From the NCBI RefSeq assembly GCF_013350005.1, contig NZ_JABVWW010000003.1, positions 1 to 64,000 on the forward strand: 64,000 nucleotides of DNA, read 5' to 3'. Positions 7,596 through 17,449 of the stretch are shown here, piece by piece; position 1 is the stretch's first letter, and each line of letters starts with the position of its first letter. The DNA comes from Methylocystis silviterrae. GTDB lineage: Bacteria; Pseudomonadota; Alphaproteobacteria; Rhizobiales; Beijerinckiaceae. A model generated the notes under the pieces. That model worked only from the letters and a program-made list of their open reading frames with translations. It made no database searches and was not told the DNA's origin. Made by a program: the position numbers and the translations under genes.

Positions 7596-8864
7596 ATGAC
7601 AAAGGGAACCGCAGTGAGCCATCGCCACAAGGCATTGTGGATCACAGTCTTGGCGATGACGGCGCTGGCTGGCTGCGCTGTCGGAGACAATCCGGAGAAC
7701 AAGGCCGATACGTTATTTAGCCCCCAGCAGTTCGCCTACGGACGCGAATACGAAGGTCAAGTCGGCGGGACGCCGAGCTGGAACCCCATCCCAGGAGTGT
7801 GTCCACCAGCGGACATCATGAATTACATCGCTCCCCGCGCGCCGGGCAGGACCTCGGTGCCAGATTCGCACATGCGCTATTCCCCCGGCGATCGCTTTCA
7901 CATCCTGGTGCCGGGCCTTCCCGAATTTTCCGGCGAATATGCGATCAACGCGGATGGACGAGTCATCTTGCCCTTCGCCGGGGAAGTGAAAGCTGTTGGC
8001 CTGACCAACGCCGAACTCAACGAGACGATCGAACAAGCCTTCCTCGACGCCAACGTCCTGAAAGAGAGCGGCGCGCATGTCGCGGTGCGGCCGATCCAAT
8101 ACGCCCCGATAAACGTTTTTGTTTCGGGTGCCGTTTTCACTCCCGGCCGCGTGGCAATCAACAATCTGAGCGACACGAGTAAGTTGGGCCCGACGCGCGA
8201 GCAGTATGGCGACGCGCCGCTGGACCGCTTCGTCGCGGCCGGCCTGCGAGCGGCCGGCGGCGTGCGACCCGACGCCGATGTCTCCAGCATTTACCTGGTG
8301 CGCGGAGCCAGACGGTATCGGCTCAACTGGCGCGGTGCGTTCACGGGAGAAAAGGTGGATGACGTCGCCCTGGTCTCCGGCGACAAGCTCGAGGTCGCCG
8401 AGAGTCCCTGTTTCCAGACGGGCCTGATTCGACCGACACAAATCACGCCGCCCGGCATTCGGATCTTTCAGTCGAACTTGACGGTGCCGGCGACGAACAA
8501 CGCCAGCTCCAGCATCGGCCAGTTTTCCGGAAGCCTGCCCTACGGAACGCGGTTCCTTCAGGCGCTTGCCTCCGCCAATTGCATCGGCGGCACGATGTCG
8601 ACCAATGCGAGGCGACAAGCCGTGCTCATCAGCCGCAATCCGAAGACCTTGCAAACGCAAGTGATTCAGCGTTCGATCGAGGAACTCGTCCGCAGCGCCG
8701 ACCGTGACGCGGTAAACCCCCATCTGATGCCGGACGACGCCATCGCCTGTTACGACAGCAGCGTCACCGAATTCTCGGAAGTCCTTTCGGTTCTGGGTCA
8801 GGCTACTTACCCAGTGAACCAAAGCGCTAACTCGGCGTGGTATTTGTTCCATCTCCACAGATAG
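7596..8864 (+). CDS. Wza/GumB-like polysaccharide export lipoprotein
   Basis: Outer-membrane polysaccharide export protein. From ATG 7596 it begins MTKGTAVSHRHKALWITVLAMTALAGC, a lipoprotein signal with lipobox ALAGC. The mature part has the poly-export domain (YSPGDRFHILVPGLPEFSGEYAINADGRVILPFAGEV) and SLBB-type beta-grasp repeats (INVFVSGAVFTPGRV and the following RAAGGVRPDADVSSIYLVRG). About 422 residues, typical of GumB-like proteins. The C-terminal end (SAWYLFHLHR) is unlike usual relatives and may have been altered by drift. Expected to form the channel that works with the GumC-like protein at 2655. Confidence 0.85.
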   Translation: MTKGTAVSHRHKALWITVLAMTALAGCAVGDNPENKADTLFSPQQFAYGREYEGQVGGTPSWNPIPGVCPPADIMNYIAPRAPGRTSVPDSHMRYSPGDRFHILVPGLPEFSGEYAINADGRVILPFAGEVKAVGLTNAELNETIEQAFLDANVLKESGAHVAVRPIQYAPINVFVSGAVFTPGRVAINNLSDTSKLGPTREQYGDAPLDRFVAAGLRAAGGVRPDADVSSIYLVRGARRYRLNWRGAFTGEKVDDVALVSGDKLEVAESPCFQTGLIRPTQITPPGIRIFQSNLTVPATNNASSSIGQFSGSLPYGTRFLQALASANCIGGTMSTNARRQAVLISRNPKTLQTQVIQRSIEELVRSADRDAVNPHLMPDDAIACYDSSVTEFSEVLSVLGQATYPVNQSANSAWYLFHLHR

Positions 8865-9273
8865 TGAGTTGCGGCGGTTTGGGCTTCGCACGGCGATTGG
8901 ATGGGAGCCTCGGCCTGAGTGGCGCAGCCGCTCAGGTCGTCTTTCAAAGCCGCAGCTCGCATGCGACGCGGCGGCGGCGGCATGGGAGAGCGTCGGCCCC
9001 ACCACGAAAGGGCTATCTTGCGAGGCTGAAAGAATTCTTGACCGAATTCACGCGTATCGCCGCCGCCGATGATAATCGCCCGGCTCTGACGGCCAGAAGA
9101 GGACGTCGGTCCGGAGCGGATCGGAAGCAGGCGACGCGGATCGCAATTCAAACAAGCCGCATTTCCACTTGAAGCAATGAGAGGCAGTTCGTACAGTCTG
9201 CTCACGCCACACCTGCAAGTGAACAGACTTCGAGACGGCGCGCTAAAGCGATTGCGCGGTAAAGGCAAGAGAT
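8865..9273. other. Intergenic stretch between Wza-like and glycosidase genes
   Basis: No convincing gene. A 9-bp hairpin (CCTGAGTGG 8914-8922 with CCGCTCAGG 8928-8936) lies 50 bases after the Wza-like stop and is followed by TCGTCTTT. It is a possible weak intrinsic terminator. The short frames here look like shadows. Confidence 0.4.
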
Positions 9274-10755
9274 ATGAACCTTTCGTCCGTGAGATCGATC
9301 TTTAGTGCGCGCATCGGAGCCGCGCTGCTGGTCTTGCTCGCGACGCCGACAGCGGCGCATGCGCAGGCGATGGTCATCATCAATCCCGCGCAGGTGGGAG
9401 CTACCCTTACGAACCAGATTCTCGGCGCCAACATGGGGAACTGGTTCAATCCCACCCTGCCAGGTTTGGCCGCGGGCATGACGCAGGCCGGCATCACCGC
9501 AACACGCTGGCCCGGCGGCTCGAATAGCGATCTCTACCATCTCGCAACGAACAGCGACTGCTTCGGCGCCTACGTGGATCCCAACGCAACCTTCGACAAT
9601 TTCGTCAACTACATCGTCAAACCGGCCGGCCTCTCGCTCGCGATCACGCTAAACTACGGCACAAACGCCGCGTGCGACGGCGGCGGCGATCCGAAGGAGG
9701 CGGCGGCCTGGGTCGCCTATGCGAAAACCAAGGGCTATGCGGTAAGCCACTGGACGATCGGCAATGAAGTTTACGGAACCTGGGAAAAGGACCTGCACGC
9801 CGCTCCAAACGACCCGAAGACTTACGCCAACGCTGTGGCAACGGGCTTTTACCCCGCGATCAAGGCGGTCGATCCGAACGCACAGGTCGGCGTGGTCGTC
9901 GATGCCGGCGACCCTTGGGGAGCCCCGAACTGGGACCAAATCGTGCTGTCCCAGGCGCCATTTGATTTCGTCGAATACCACTGGTACGGGCAAGGCACCG
10001 GCCATGAGAGTGATGCTTGGCTGATCGGCTCCGCGCCGTCGGCGCTCGCGCAGCACATAGCGACGATCAAGCGGGAGCTTGCCGCCGCCGGCAAGCTAAA
10101 CACGCCAATTGTGATCGGTGAGCTCGGCTCGGTGGCCCAGAACCCCGGTAAGCAGTCGATGTCGATCACGCAGGCGCTATTCGCCGGCGAAGTTCTGGGC
10201 GAAATCATGCAGGCCGGCGTCCAGACGGCGGACTGGTGGATCGCTCACGGCGACTGCCGCGATCCCTTGAGCGGCGGCAACTACGCATCCTCGCTCTATG
10301 GCTGGCAGAATTTCGGGGGCTATCAGATCATTTCCGACGGCTTGCCCGAATATGGCTGCCCTAACGCACCGACAACTTGGCGCAACACCCTGTTGCCGAC
10401 GGCTCAGGCCTTCAAGCTCGCCAGCCTCGTCGCACTGAACGGCGAGCATATACTAGGCTCGACCGTCAGTGGCCCAGATGCAGCCAATTTGCGCGCCTAC
10501 GCCATGACCAACAAGGGAGGGACCGCCGTCATGCTGTTCAATCTCGGCCGGTCCAGGACCCTTCAAGTGACAATCGGCGTGACCGGCGTGACTTCTTCGT
10601 CCGATGTAACCGTCAGCTATTACGACCGCGCGACCTATGATCTGTCGAGAAAAAACATCTGGCGAGGCATCACCACCACTTCGCTCGGGGCGAGAACCCT
10701 ACCGCTTACGTGGACGCTGACGCCTTGGAGCATGACCGTGGTGCAGTTCAAATAG
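9274..10755 (+). CDS. Secreted clan GH-A glycoside hydrolase (GH39/GH51-like)
   Basis: A secreted enzyme likely to trim or cut the polysaccharide made by this region. The N-terminal signal peptide ends near AAHAQA (residues 28-32). A beta/alpha-barrel follows: HWTIGNEVYGTWE contains the Asn-Glu pair that is the acid/base in clan GH-A, and TPIVIGELGS supplies the nucleophile Glu. FVEYHWYG is also typical. The C-terminal ~90 residues look like a beta-sandwich accessory domain. Specificity cannot be read; arabinofuranosidase- or xylosidase-type families are nearest. Glycosidases are often embedded in exopolysaccharide clusters to control chain length or release. Confidence 0.75.
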   Translation: MNLSSVRSIFSARIGAALLVLLATPTAAHAQAMVIINPAQVGATLTNQILGANMGNWFNPTLPGLAAGMTQAGITATRWPGGSNSDLYHLATNSDCFGAYVDPNATFDNFVNYIVKPAGLSLAITLNYGTNAACDGGGDPKEAAAWVAYAKTKGYAVSHWTIGNEVYGTWEKDLHAAPNDPKTYANAVATGFYPAIKAVDPNAQVGVVVDAGDPWGAPNWDQIVLSQAPFDFVEYHWYGQGTGHESDAWLIGSAPSALAQHIATIKRELAAAGKLNTPIVIGELGSVAQNPGKQSMSITQALFAGEVLGEIMQAGVQTADWWIAHGDCRDPLSGGNYASSLYGWQNFGGYQIISDGLPEYGCPNAPTTWRNTLLPTAQAFKLASLVALNGEHILGSTVSGPDAANLRAYAMTNKGGTAVMLFNLGRSRTLQVTIGVTGVTSSSDVTVSYYDRATYDLSRKNIWRGITTTSLGARTLPLTWTLTPWSMTVVQFK

Positions 10756-10905
10756 CCCGCAAGGGGCCGGCTTGCCCGGGGGCGTGTTTGATTTGACGGT
10801 TATACCTTTTTCGCCTCGGGAGTTTTTGCGCTCAGGGCTATTATTAAACCGGTTCCTGCGAAAGAGGCATAGAGACCGCTCGTCCAGTCGAGATCGCGTT
10901 AAAAT

Positions 10906-10960
10906 CGGCGGTCGAAATACTCGACCGCCGTTGACAGGCGATCCGCGTCCTCCGTTAAAT
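10906..10960 (+). promoter_or_regulatory. Hairpin followed by sigma-70-like promoter for the hybrid kinase
   Basis: A perfect 10-bp inverted repeat (10906-10915 with 10921-10930, 5-nt loop) is directly followed by TTGACA (10931-10936), an 18-base spacer and TTAAAT (10955-10960). This is a plausible housekeeping promoter for the kinase gene at 11028, with the hairpin as an operator or as a terminator for upstream transcription. Pattern-based only. Confidence 0.45.
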
Positions 10961-11027
10961 CGCTGCACAGACTGTCTCAAATCATTCGACGACGGGCAGC
11001 CCAAAAGCGAGTTAGGAGCCTGCAATC

Positions 11028-13198
11028 GTGTCGGAAAATTCAAGGGTGCGACCGCTCGATCCGGAAAGCGCTGAGCGCGTGCACAAGGAACAGCTTGCCG
11101 CAGTTCGTAACAACACTCCGACGATGCTCGTCGCCAATACATGCAACGGCGCGGTTGTAGTGATTGGGATGTGGAGCCATGCCGATATTTCGATCGTTAT
11201 CTGGTATTCTGTGCTATCGATCACAGCAGGCTATATCTACTTCAAAAATTACGTAGGCCACGCGCGGCGAGAACAGAGAAAAGATCACGCCAAGTCCATA
11301 AAGAGGGCGATCACCAATGGACTTGCTTTAGGAGCGCTTTGGGGAATGCTTCCCTTTTTTTCTTTGTGGACGCCGATGCTAGCGAACGCCTTCTCATTAC
11401 CAGCGTGACTGCTGGGATGATGTGCGGGGGCGCCTTCGTGCTCGCCGCCATCCCGTCAGCGGCCCTCTCCTTCGTCGGGCCAGTGACTACATGTTCGTTG
11501 ATCGCTCTCGCGCGCAGCGGCGACAAAGAGTGGACGTTGGTGGCGTTTCTGCTCTGTGTATACACGCTGGTGCTTCTCAAGGGGGCGCGCTCCCAAGCTG
11601 CAGCGCTCACGACGCGCGTTTTGACCGAGATCGCCCGCACAAAGGAACTCACCATGTTAAGCGAAATGAAAAGCGCTTTCACGGCGAATGTGAGTCATGA
11701 GATCCGAACGCCGCTGAACGGGATTCTTGGGCTCGCTCAACTGCTTGAGCGAGAGCCGCTCTCCTCCGATCACATCGAAATAGTGCGGCGACTGCGAAAG
11801 GCTGGGGAATCCCTGCTGGCTATCCTCAATGATATTCTCGACTTTTCAAAGCTCGAGGCGGGGCAGTTTCGGCTCGACAGGAAGCCATTCGACCTTGGTT
11901 CGACTTTGAGCCACATCGGCAGCCTGTTCAGCGGCACCGCGCGCGCCAAGGGCCTCGAACTCGTCGTCGAGGCGATGCCGCAATTGGGAGGGGTGCCGAT
12001 CGGCGACGCGCTGCGAGTTGAACAAGTGTTGATGAATCTTGTCGGCAACGCCCTAAAATTCACAGAGCAAGGCGAGGTTCGCCTGTGCGTCCGAGCGATT
12101 GCGCTTGATGATGCGAGGGTGAAGCTTCGCTTCGAGGTCCGCGACACCGGAATCGGCGTCGCGCCGGAGAGCCTCACCGAATTGTTCAAGCCGTTTACCC
12201 AAGCCCACCGTTCAATGAGCGGTCGTTTTGGCGGCACTGGACTTGGCCTGTCCATCTGCAAGCGCCTTGTCGAATTGATGGGCGGCGAAATTGGGGCCTC
12301 GAGCAAATTTGGACAAGGGAGCACATTCTGGTTCGAGGTTGCTTTCGAGCTGTCGCCCGCGGAGACGCACGCTCCGCGATTACCGCGGCCGACCAACGCG
12401 CCCGGATGCGCACGCCTGGGCGGCCTCCGTTTCCTGGTCGTCGACGATAGCGAGACGAATCGAGATGTCTTGGAGCGCTTGCTCGCGCTGGAGGGCGCTC
12501 GAGTAGTCGTGGCGCGGAATGGCCAGGAGGCGCTCGAGTTCCTGAGACGCGGGAAAGAGGCGGTCGACGCCGTTCTGATGGATGTCCAAATGCCGGTCAT
12601 GAACGGACTTACAGCGATCCGAAACATTCGCGGCGATCTCGGACTCAGAGCGTTGCCCATTATCGCGCTGACCGCAGGAATTCTCAGTGAAGAGCGACAT
12701 CAAGTCCTCGGCGCGGGCGCCAATGATTTTATCCCTAAGCCAGTCGATCTCGAGGAGTTGGTCTACACCCTGCTGCTACAGGTGAGCCAGTCGCCCTCGG
12801 GCGACCGCGCTATGATATCCGAGCCTCTGGCTGAATTCCCCGTTGTCGCGGGGCTGAACAGTTCGTGGGTCGAAAAAACCCTGGACGGCGATAGAGACCT
12901 CTTTGTAGCTCTACTCATGAGCTTCAAAGAGGAATTCATCGACGCTGCGTCACAAGTGGAAGATAGCCTTGCGCGCGGCGATAGAGAGGACGCCGCGCAT
13001 CGGCTTCATACGCTTCGCGGTGGCGCGGGTTACATTGGCGCTGAAGACTTGGTTGAGGCGGCTAGTGCGTTAGAGCGCGCGATTGTCGAGCGGCAACCTC
13101 AGTTTGAAACCCTCATTGCGGAATTCGTGAGGAACCACGATCTCGTCATTGAGGCCATAACGTCGGCTCTGGCGGAAATCAACCTATCGCGGAAGTAG
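11028..13198 (+). pseudogene. Hybrid sensor histidine kinase, frameshifted in a T-run
   Basis: GTG start with TAGGAG upstream. The first frame covers 11028-11408 and encodes an N-terminal membrane sensor with several hydrophobic helices. The remainder is in another frame, joined near the seven-T run at 11355-11361. Repairing one base would read through GMLPFF into FVDADASERLLITSVTAGMMCGGAF. The rest is intact: HisKA with NVSHEIRTPLNGI, HATPase (NLVGNALKFTEQG, DTGIGV, GGTGLGLSI), a receiver (VLMDVQMPVMNG, KPVD) and a C-terminal HPt domain (HRLHTLRGGAGYIGA). Complete phosphorelay architecture. If the frameshift is real, the sensor is cut off from the kinase, unless slippage restores it. Confidence 0.85.
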
Positions 13199-13404
13199 GC
13201 AGATGGTCAGCGGCCGAGGACGTTGCTGATTTGTGGGATGTTCCGGATCGGGGACCGGGCTTGGAAGGTCGATCCATTAGGACGATCGATCACTATTCTA
13301 AGGTTGATTGCAATGTTGTTTTTCGAAATCATCGCCGCGCCGGAGCGCCACGCGGGCACGGAGCCAATTGGAAGAGGAGCGCGAGTTTGCGGCGCGGTGG
13401 GTCG

Positions 13405-14865
13405 ATGAAGCAAGTTGCCAAAGCAAAAGTGTTGGTCGTCGAAGACGTGTCAACGATATCACGAGTTTATTGTGCCTTTCTCGAACGCGCGGGTTATGCT
13501 GTCGCGACAGCCGCGAGCGGCTCCGAAGGGATCAGTAAGATTAAGACGGAGTCCCCCGGCGTCGTTATACTGGACCTCAACCTGCCCGACATGCGCGGGC
13601 TCGAGACTCTTCAGCAGTTCATCGCGAGTGCGGGTTCGGCGATCGTAATCGTCGCGACGTCGGAAGGGTCGATCAAGGTCGCAGTCGATGCCATGCGGTT
13701 CGGCGCGTACGACTTCGTCGTGAAGCCGGTCAGCGCGGAGAGAATGGTGACGAGTGTCCAACAAGCGCTCGAGCATTCGATTCTTAAAGCCGAGCTCAAG
13801 TTAATGCGCGAGAATTTTTCGCGCGATACATTTTGTGGATTCATCGGCAAATCCTTCGCGATGCAGGCTGTATACCGTTCGATAGAATCGGTCGCCGCAT
13901 CGGACGCGACGGTGTTCATCACCGGAGAGAGCGGCACGGGCAAGGAACTAGCCGCCGAGGCCATCCACAAGCTTGGCCGGCGCAGCGCCAAGCCCTTCGT
14001 CGCGATCAACTGCGGAGCCATTCCGCGAGAGTTGATTTCGAGTGAGCTGTTTGGACATGTGAAAGGCAGCTTCACCGGAGCGATCGCCGACCGGGCCGGC
14101 GCGGTGAAACAAGCCGACGGCGGCACGCTGTTCCTTGACGAAATTTGTGAAATGCAGCTCGATCTCCAGCCCGAACTCCTGCGGTTCCTGCAAATGGGAA
14201 CCTTCCGAGCCGTGGGATCGGCGCGCGCGGAAAACGTCGACGTGCGAGTGGTTTGCGCGACTAATCGGGATCCTCTGGCCGAAGTCTCAGCGGGACGTTT
14301 TCGGGAGGACCTTTACTACCGCTTGCATGTGATTCCTCTTTCAATGCCGCCGCTGCGCGATCGCGACGAGGACGTCTTGGAGATCGCGGAAGAGTTCCTT
14401 GCGCGGTTTTCGGAACGTGAGGGAAAGACTCCGCGCTCTCTGTCGGGCGAGGCGGCGGAAAAGTTGCTCGCCTACAGTTGGCCGGGCAATGTAAGGCAAC
14501 TACAAAACGTCATCCGCAACGTCATCGTCATGAACGACGCCCAGATCATCGACGCGCCGATGCTAGCGATCCCCGACGATACCTGCCTCGAGCCGCAGCC
14601 TGAGATAAGACCGGCGAAACCAGTCACCTCTGGTCTATTCACCCCTCGAGCGAGTCTAGACGTCTCCACCGATGAGAGTTCTGACAGAGTTTTGCTCGAC
14701 CCCTGGAGATGGAAGGGCACTTCGGACGTAGTTCCATTGGACGTGATCGAGCGGGTCGCGATCGAGCGCACGATCCAAATTTGCGACGGCAACATACCGC
14801 GTGCAGCGACCTATCTTGGACTCAGTCCATCGACGATTTACCGCAAGCGCGAACTAAAAAAATAG
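13405..14865 (+). CDS. NtrC-family sigma-54-dependent response regulator
   Basis: Order: receiver (VLVVEDV near residue 10, phospho-acceptor Asp57 in VILDLNLPD, KPVS), AAA+ domain with Walker A GESGTGKE and Walker B GGTLFLDE, then a Fis-type helix-turn-helix (NIPRAATYLGLSPSTIYRKR). The sigma-54 contact loop reads GSFTGA, not the usual GAFTGA. The frame stays open upstream to 13231, but ATG 13405 begins a proper receiver. Lying 200 bases after the hybrid kinase, it is the likely final acceptor of that relay and a regulator of the polysaccharide genes; its target promoters are not identified. Confidence 0.88.
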   Translation: MKQVAKAKVLVVEDVSTISRVYCAFLERAGYAVATAASGSEGISKIKTESPGVVILDLNLPDMRGLETLQQFIASAGSAIVIVATSEGSIKVAVDAMRFGAYDFVVKPVSAERMVTSVQQALEHSILKAELKLMRENFSRDTFCGFIGKSFAMQAVYRSIESVAASDATVFITGESGTGKELAAEAIHKLGRRSAKPFVAINCGAIPRELISSELFGHVKGSFTGAIADRAGAVKQADGGTLFLDEICEMQLDLQPELLRFLQMGTFRAVGSARAENVDVRVVCATNRDPLAEVSAGRFREDLYYRLHVIPLSMPPLRDRDEDVLEIAEEFLARFSEREGKTPRSLSGEAAEKLLAYSWPGNVRQLQNVIRNVIVMNDAQIIDAPMLAIPDDTCLEPQPEIRPAKPVTSGLFTPRASLDVSTDESSDRVLLDPWRWKGTSDVVPLDVIERVAIERTIQICDGNIPRAATYLGLSPSTIYRKRELKK

Positions 14866-14991
14866 CCTTTTGCTCGTCGAGGGTTCCAGGCCCAAAGACA
14901 CTTTCGAAAAAGGGGCGCTCGGCGGGCTCGCCCGGAGCATCACGCGCAGAGCGACCAATGTGCGGATTCCGTCGAAGGCGCCCGTCTGTAG

Positions 14992-15058
14992 CGGGATAAT
15001 GCCCGCCCGGGGATTACTGGATAATGGCGCCCCCTGTAACGGAATGATCCCGCCCGGG
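14992..15058. repeat. Three imperfect short repeats, possible IS terminus
   Basis: Motifs GGATAATGCCCGCCC (from 14994), GGATAATGGCGCCCC (from 15019) and GGAATGATCCCGCCC (from 15041) recur every 22-25 bases in the otherwise featureless stretch 14866-15221. Arrays like this occur at ends of IS21-type elements, and no transposase adjoins. The stretch otherwise shows nothing. Confidence 0.4.
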
Positions 15059-15221
15059 CGCCGCGTTCGTTGACCTACGAGATTTGTCTCTCCTGTTCCG
15101 GATTTCGGTCAAGCCGGGCATGATCGAGATCTTTTATCGCGGTCAGCGCGCCGCAATAAGCGCCGGCGTTTGCGTCATTTGCAACCATTTTTCGAGCTCC
15201 TCGACAGAAACTCATGCAGTT

Positions 15222-16403
15222 TCAAGCCGTCGCCCAGGCGTGTTTATCGATCCCGCGTCGCATCCGGTCAAGCAACCCCGGATCGTCCAGCGGCGCGTCC
15301 ACGAAGCCGGGGAAATCTTCGAGCGCCGCGGGATCGCGCCGCCATTCCTGCGGGAACAGCGCCACGATTTCTTCGCGGTCCGCAGGCGGGCGAGGCGTGG
15401 CGGCACCGCGGATCGCATCGGCGAGAGCGCTGCAAAGGTCCACGCCGATGCGTGGGCCAAGGTGACAGACTGGCACGGGTCTCAAATTGCATTCGAGAAA
15501 CAACGCCTTCCCCGTCGCGGCTTCGATCATGAAATCGAAACCGATGAAGCCAGTCGCACCTGTTGCTGCGATGAGCACGCAAGATGTGCGCGCCATCTCC
15601 TCATGCCTTGCAAGACGCACGACGCAGCTCGGACCGGTCGCAGAGCTCGTCCGCTCAACCAAGCTTGCGAAGCCGGCTAGCAGCTCCCCTTTCCACGCCA
15701 GGGCCGTAAAGAAGGCGGGAAAGCCGTCGACGGCCTGCTGGACGTCGACCCCCGAGCCGACCGGATACCAGTCGCGGTGCAAGAGGCGCCGGGCCAGCGT
15801 ATAAAGGAACCTTCCGCGACGCGGCTGCATGGAGGTGAAGGCGGTGGCGACGTCCTCGGGGGTCTCGCAGCGAATGACGCCCATACCCGCCCAGCTGAAG
15901 GACTGTTTGACGTAAACTGGAAAACCGGTGCGCTCGGCGAGCGTCACGGCTTCCTCGGCAGAGGTCGCGGTTCCGCCCTTGGGCGTTTTCAGCCCGCATC
16001 GACGCGCCAGAGCGACGGTCTCGCTTTTCATGAGCAGCGTGCTGTAGTAGGCGGGATTGCCGAGCGAACTAATCAATGTCGAGAGCGAATGGGCATCGAG
16101 CGGCGCGCACTCGCCGTCTTTCGCACGGCGAACCAACGCGTGGAGGAAGGCCACCGCACGCTCGTCTCCCGGAATGACGAACACCGGCTTCCAGTCGCGC
16201 ATCGCCTCCGCCAGTGCCGGCTCTATACGTCGTGCGTTTTTCACGTCGCTGAGGACATAGTGCCGCTGTAAGAAACGTGTTTGCGTCAGCGCGTCGTTTG
16301 GCGCGCATAGCGCCGCGACCGCAAAACCCGATGCCGCCAGCGGTTTGACAAGGCGAATTGCGCCCCAGCGCTCGTCCTCGAATGAAACGATCAGAATATT
16401 CAT
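15222..16403 (-). CDS. ATP-grasp-domain protein
   Basis: A 393-residue protein with the three-part ATP-grasp layout. An N-terminal Rossmann-like part (ILIVSFEDERWGAIRLVKPL) is followed by a lysine-containing central part (TGFPVYVKQSFSWAGMGVIR) and a metal-binding C-terminal strand (GFDFMIEAATGKALFLECNLRP, with the E-x-N pair). The family joins a carboxylate to an amine or other nucleophile using ATP. In polysaccharide clusters such enzymes may decorate sugars with amino acids, but the substrate is unknown here. It lies last in a minus-strand run of two glycosyltransferases and a flippase. Confidence 0.75.
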   Translation of the reverse strand: MNILIVSFEDERWGAIRLVKPLAASGFAVAALCAPNDALTQTRFLQRHYVLSDVKNARRIEPALAEAMRDWKPVFVIPGDERAVAFLHALVRRAKDGECAPLDAHSLSTLISSLGNPAYYSTLLMKSETVALARRCGLKTPKGGTATSAEEAVTLAERTGFPVYVKQSFSWAGMGVIRCETPEDVATAFTSMQPRRGRFLYTLARRLLHRDWYPVGSGVDVQQAVDGFPAFFTALAWKGELLAGFASLVERTSSATGPSCVVRLARHEEMARTSCVLIAATGATGFIGFDFMIEAATGKALFLECNLRPVPVCHLGPRIGVDLCSALADAIRGAATPRPPADREEIVALFPQEWRRDPAALEDFPGFVDAPLDDPGLLDRMRRGIDKHAWATA

Positions 16404-16448
16404 TGCCGCCCTTCCTTCTAGCCGCGCCTTCCACTCTGCGAGCCAAGA

Positions 16449-17438
16449 TCAAACCCGCATGCTTGCCGCGCAGCTCATTGCTACGCGCGCCATTCTTTCG
16501 ACCAAGGCGCGGGGCAAAATCACGCCGACGATCCCCGCCGTCAGAGTCGTCAGCGTTCGCGTGGGTTCGACCAGAAGAATCCTTGGCTCCAGCATCAAGG
16601 CCTCCCAAACGAGCGTGAGTCCTTGAGCGTACCGGGAGGAACGAATGGCGCGACGCGCCAGGTAGCGTAGCTGATAGGCTTCGGCGAGGTTGCCGGCGCC
16701 CGCCTCGAGCGCGGGCGCATACGATGCGACCTTCCTGCGGAAGCGCCGCCAAGTCGCCAGCTGCGCTTCGACATTTGCAGAAAGCCCCTGTAGATTGACG
16801 CGATAGCGCGTCAACGGGGCGTCCACGTAGCCGAATTTCCAATCTGTTGTCGCAGCGATCCGCGTCCAGCACTCGATGTCCTCGGACTGCCTGAAGCTTT
16901 CGTCAAACCAGCAGTTGCGACCACGTTCCTTGTCGAAGAAGGCGATCGCGTCCAAGGTTTCTCGCCTAATGACGGGCGCGGATCCATTGCCGACCGGATT
17001 GCGGCAAAAGACGCTGACGGCGTCGAAGGTCGATCCGATCGGCTTTTGCACGAGGCCTATGTCCTTGGCGTCGTCGTCCATGAGCGCTGAGGCACTGAAG
17101 CTCACGCCGATCTGCGGATCGGAGTCGAGATGTTCGACGTGGCGCTGCAGTTTTGTCGGCAACCAGAGATCGTCGGCGTCGAGGAAGGCGAGATACTCCC
17201 CCTTCGCATGCGCAATGCCGCCGTTGCGGGCGCCGGCGAGCCCGCGGTTCTCCTGATGCACAACACGCAGGCGCGGTTCGCCAAACTCCTCGGCGAGCGC
17301 CGGCCCCCCATCACTGGAGCCGTCGTTGACGACGACGATCTCGAAATCCGTGAAGGTTTGCGCCTGAACCGAGCGAAGCGTGTCGCATATGAACCGTTCG
17401 CTTTGGTAAAGCGGGATGATGACGGAGACTTTCGGAAT
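16449..17438 (-). CDS. Family-2 glycosyltransferase with apparent ATT start
   Basis: A GT2 enzyme transferring a sugar from a nucleotide donor in the cytoplasm. The frame is open upstream of the first ATG/GTG/TTG-type codon (GTG 17261) and encodes the essential N-terminus PKVSVIIPLYQSERF and VVVNDGSSDGG, followed by LAFLDADDLW (DxD-like) and a later ED motif in SEDIECW. A start at 17261 would remove the nucleotide-binding strand. AGGAG lies seven bases before ATT 17438, giving (M)PKVSVIIP, exactly where relatives start. CTG 17453, overlapping the upstream stop, is the alternative. It pairs with the paralogue just upstream. Confidence 0.78.
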   Translation of the reverse strand: MPKVSVIIPLYQSERFICDTLRSVQAQTFTDFEIVVVNDGSSDGGPALAEEFGEPRLRVVHQENRGLAGARNGGIAHAKGEYLAFLDADDLWLPTKLQRHVEHLDSDPQIGVSFSASALMDDDAKDIGLVQKPIGSTFDAVSVFCRNPVGNGSAPVIRRETLDAIAFFDKERGRNCWFDESFRQSEDIECWTRIAATTDWKFGYVDAPLTRYRVNLQGLSANVEAQLATWRRFRRKVASYAPALEAGAGNLAEAYQLRYLARRAIRSSRYAQGLTLVWEALMLEPRILLVEPTRTLTTLTAGIVGVILPRALVERMARVAMSCAASMRV

Positions 17439-17449
17439 GGAGGGTCTCC

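Noticed and set aside
7590-7600. Sigma-54 promoter directly before the Wza-like gene
   Set aside because: TTGGCACA is present but the -12 GC is missing at the required spacing, and the position would leave no transcript leader.
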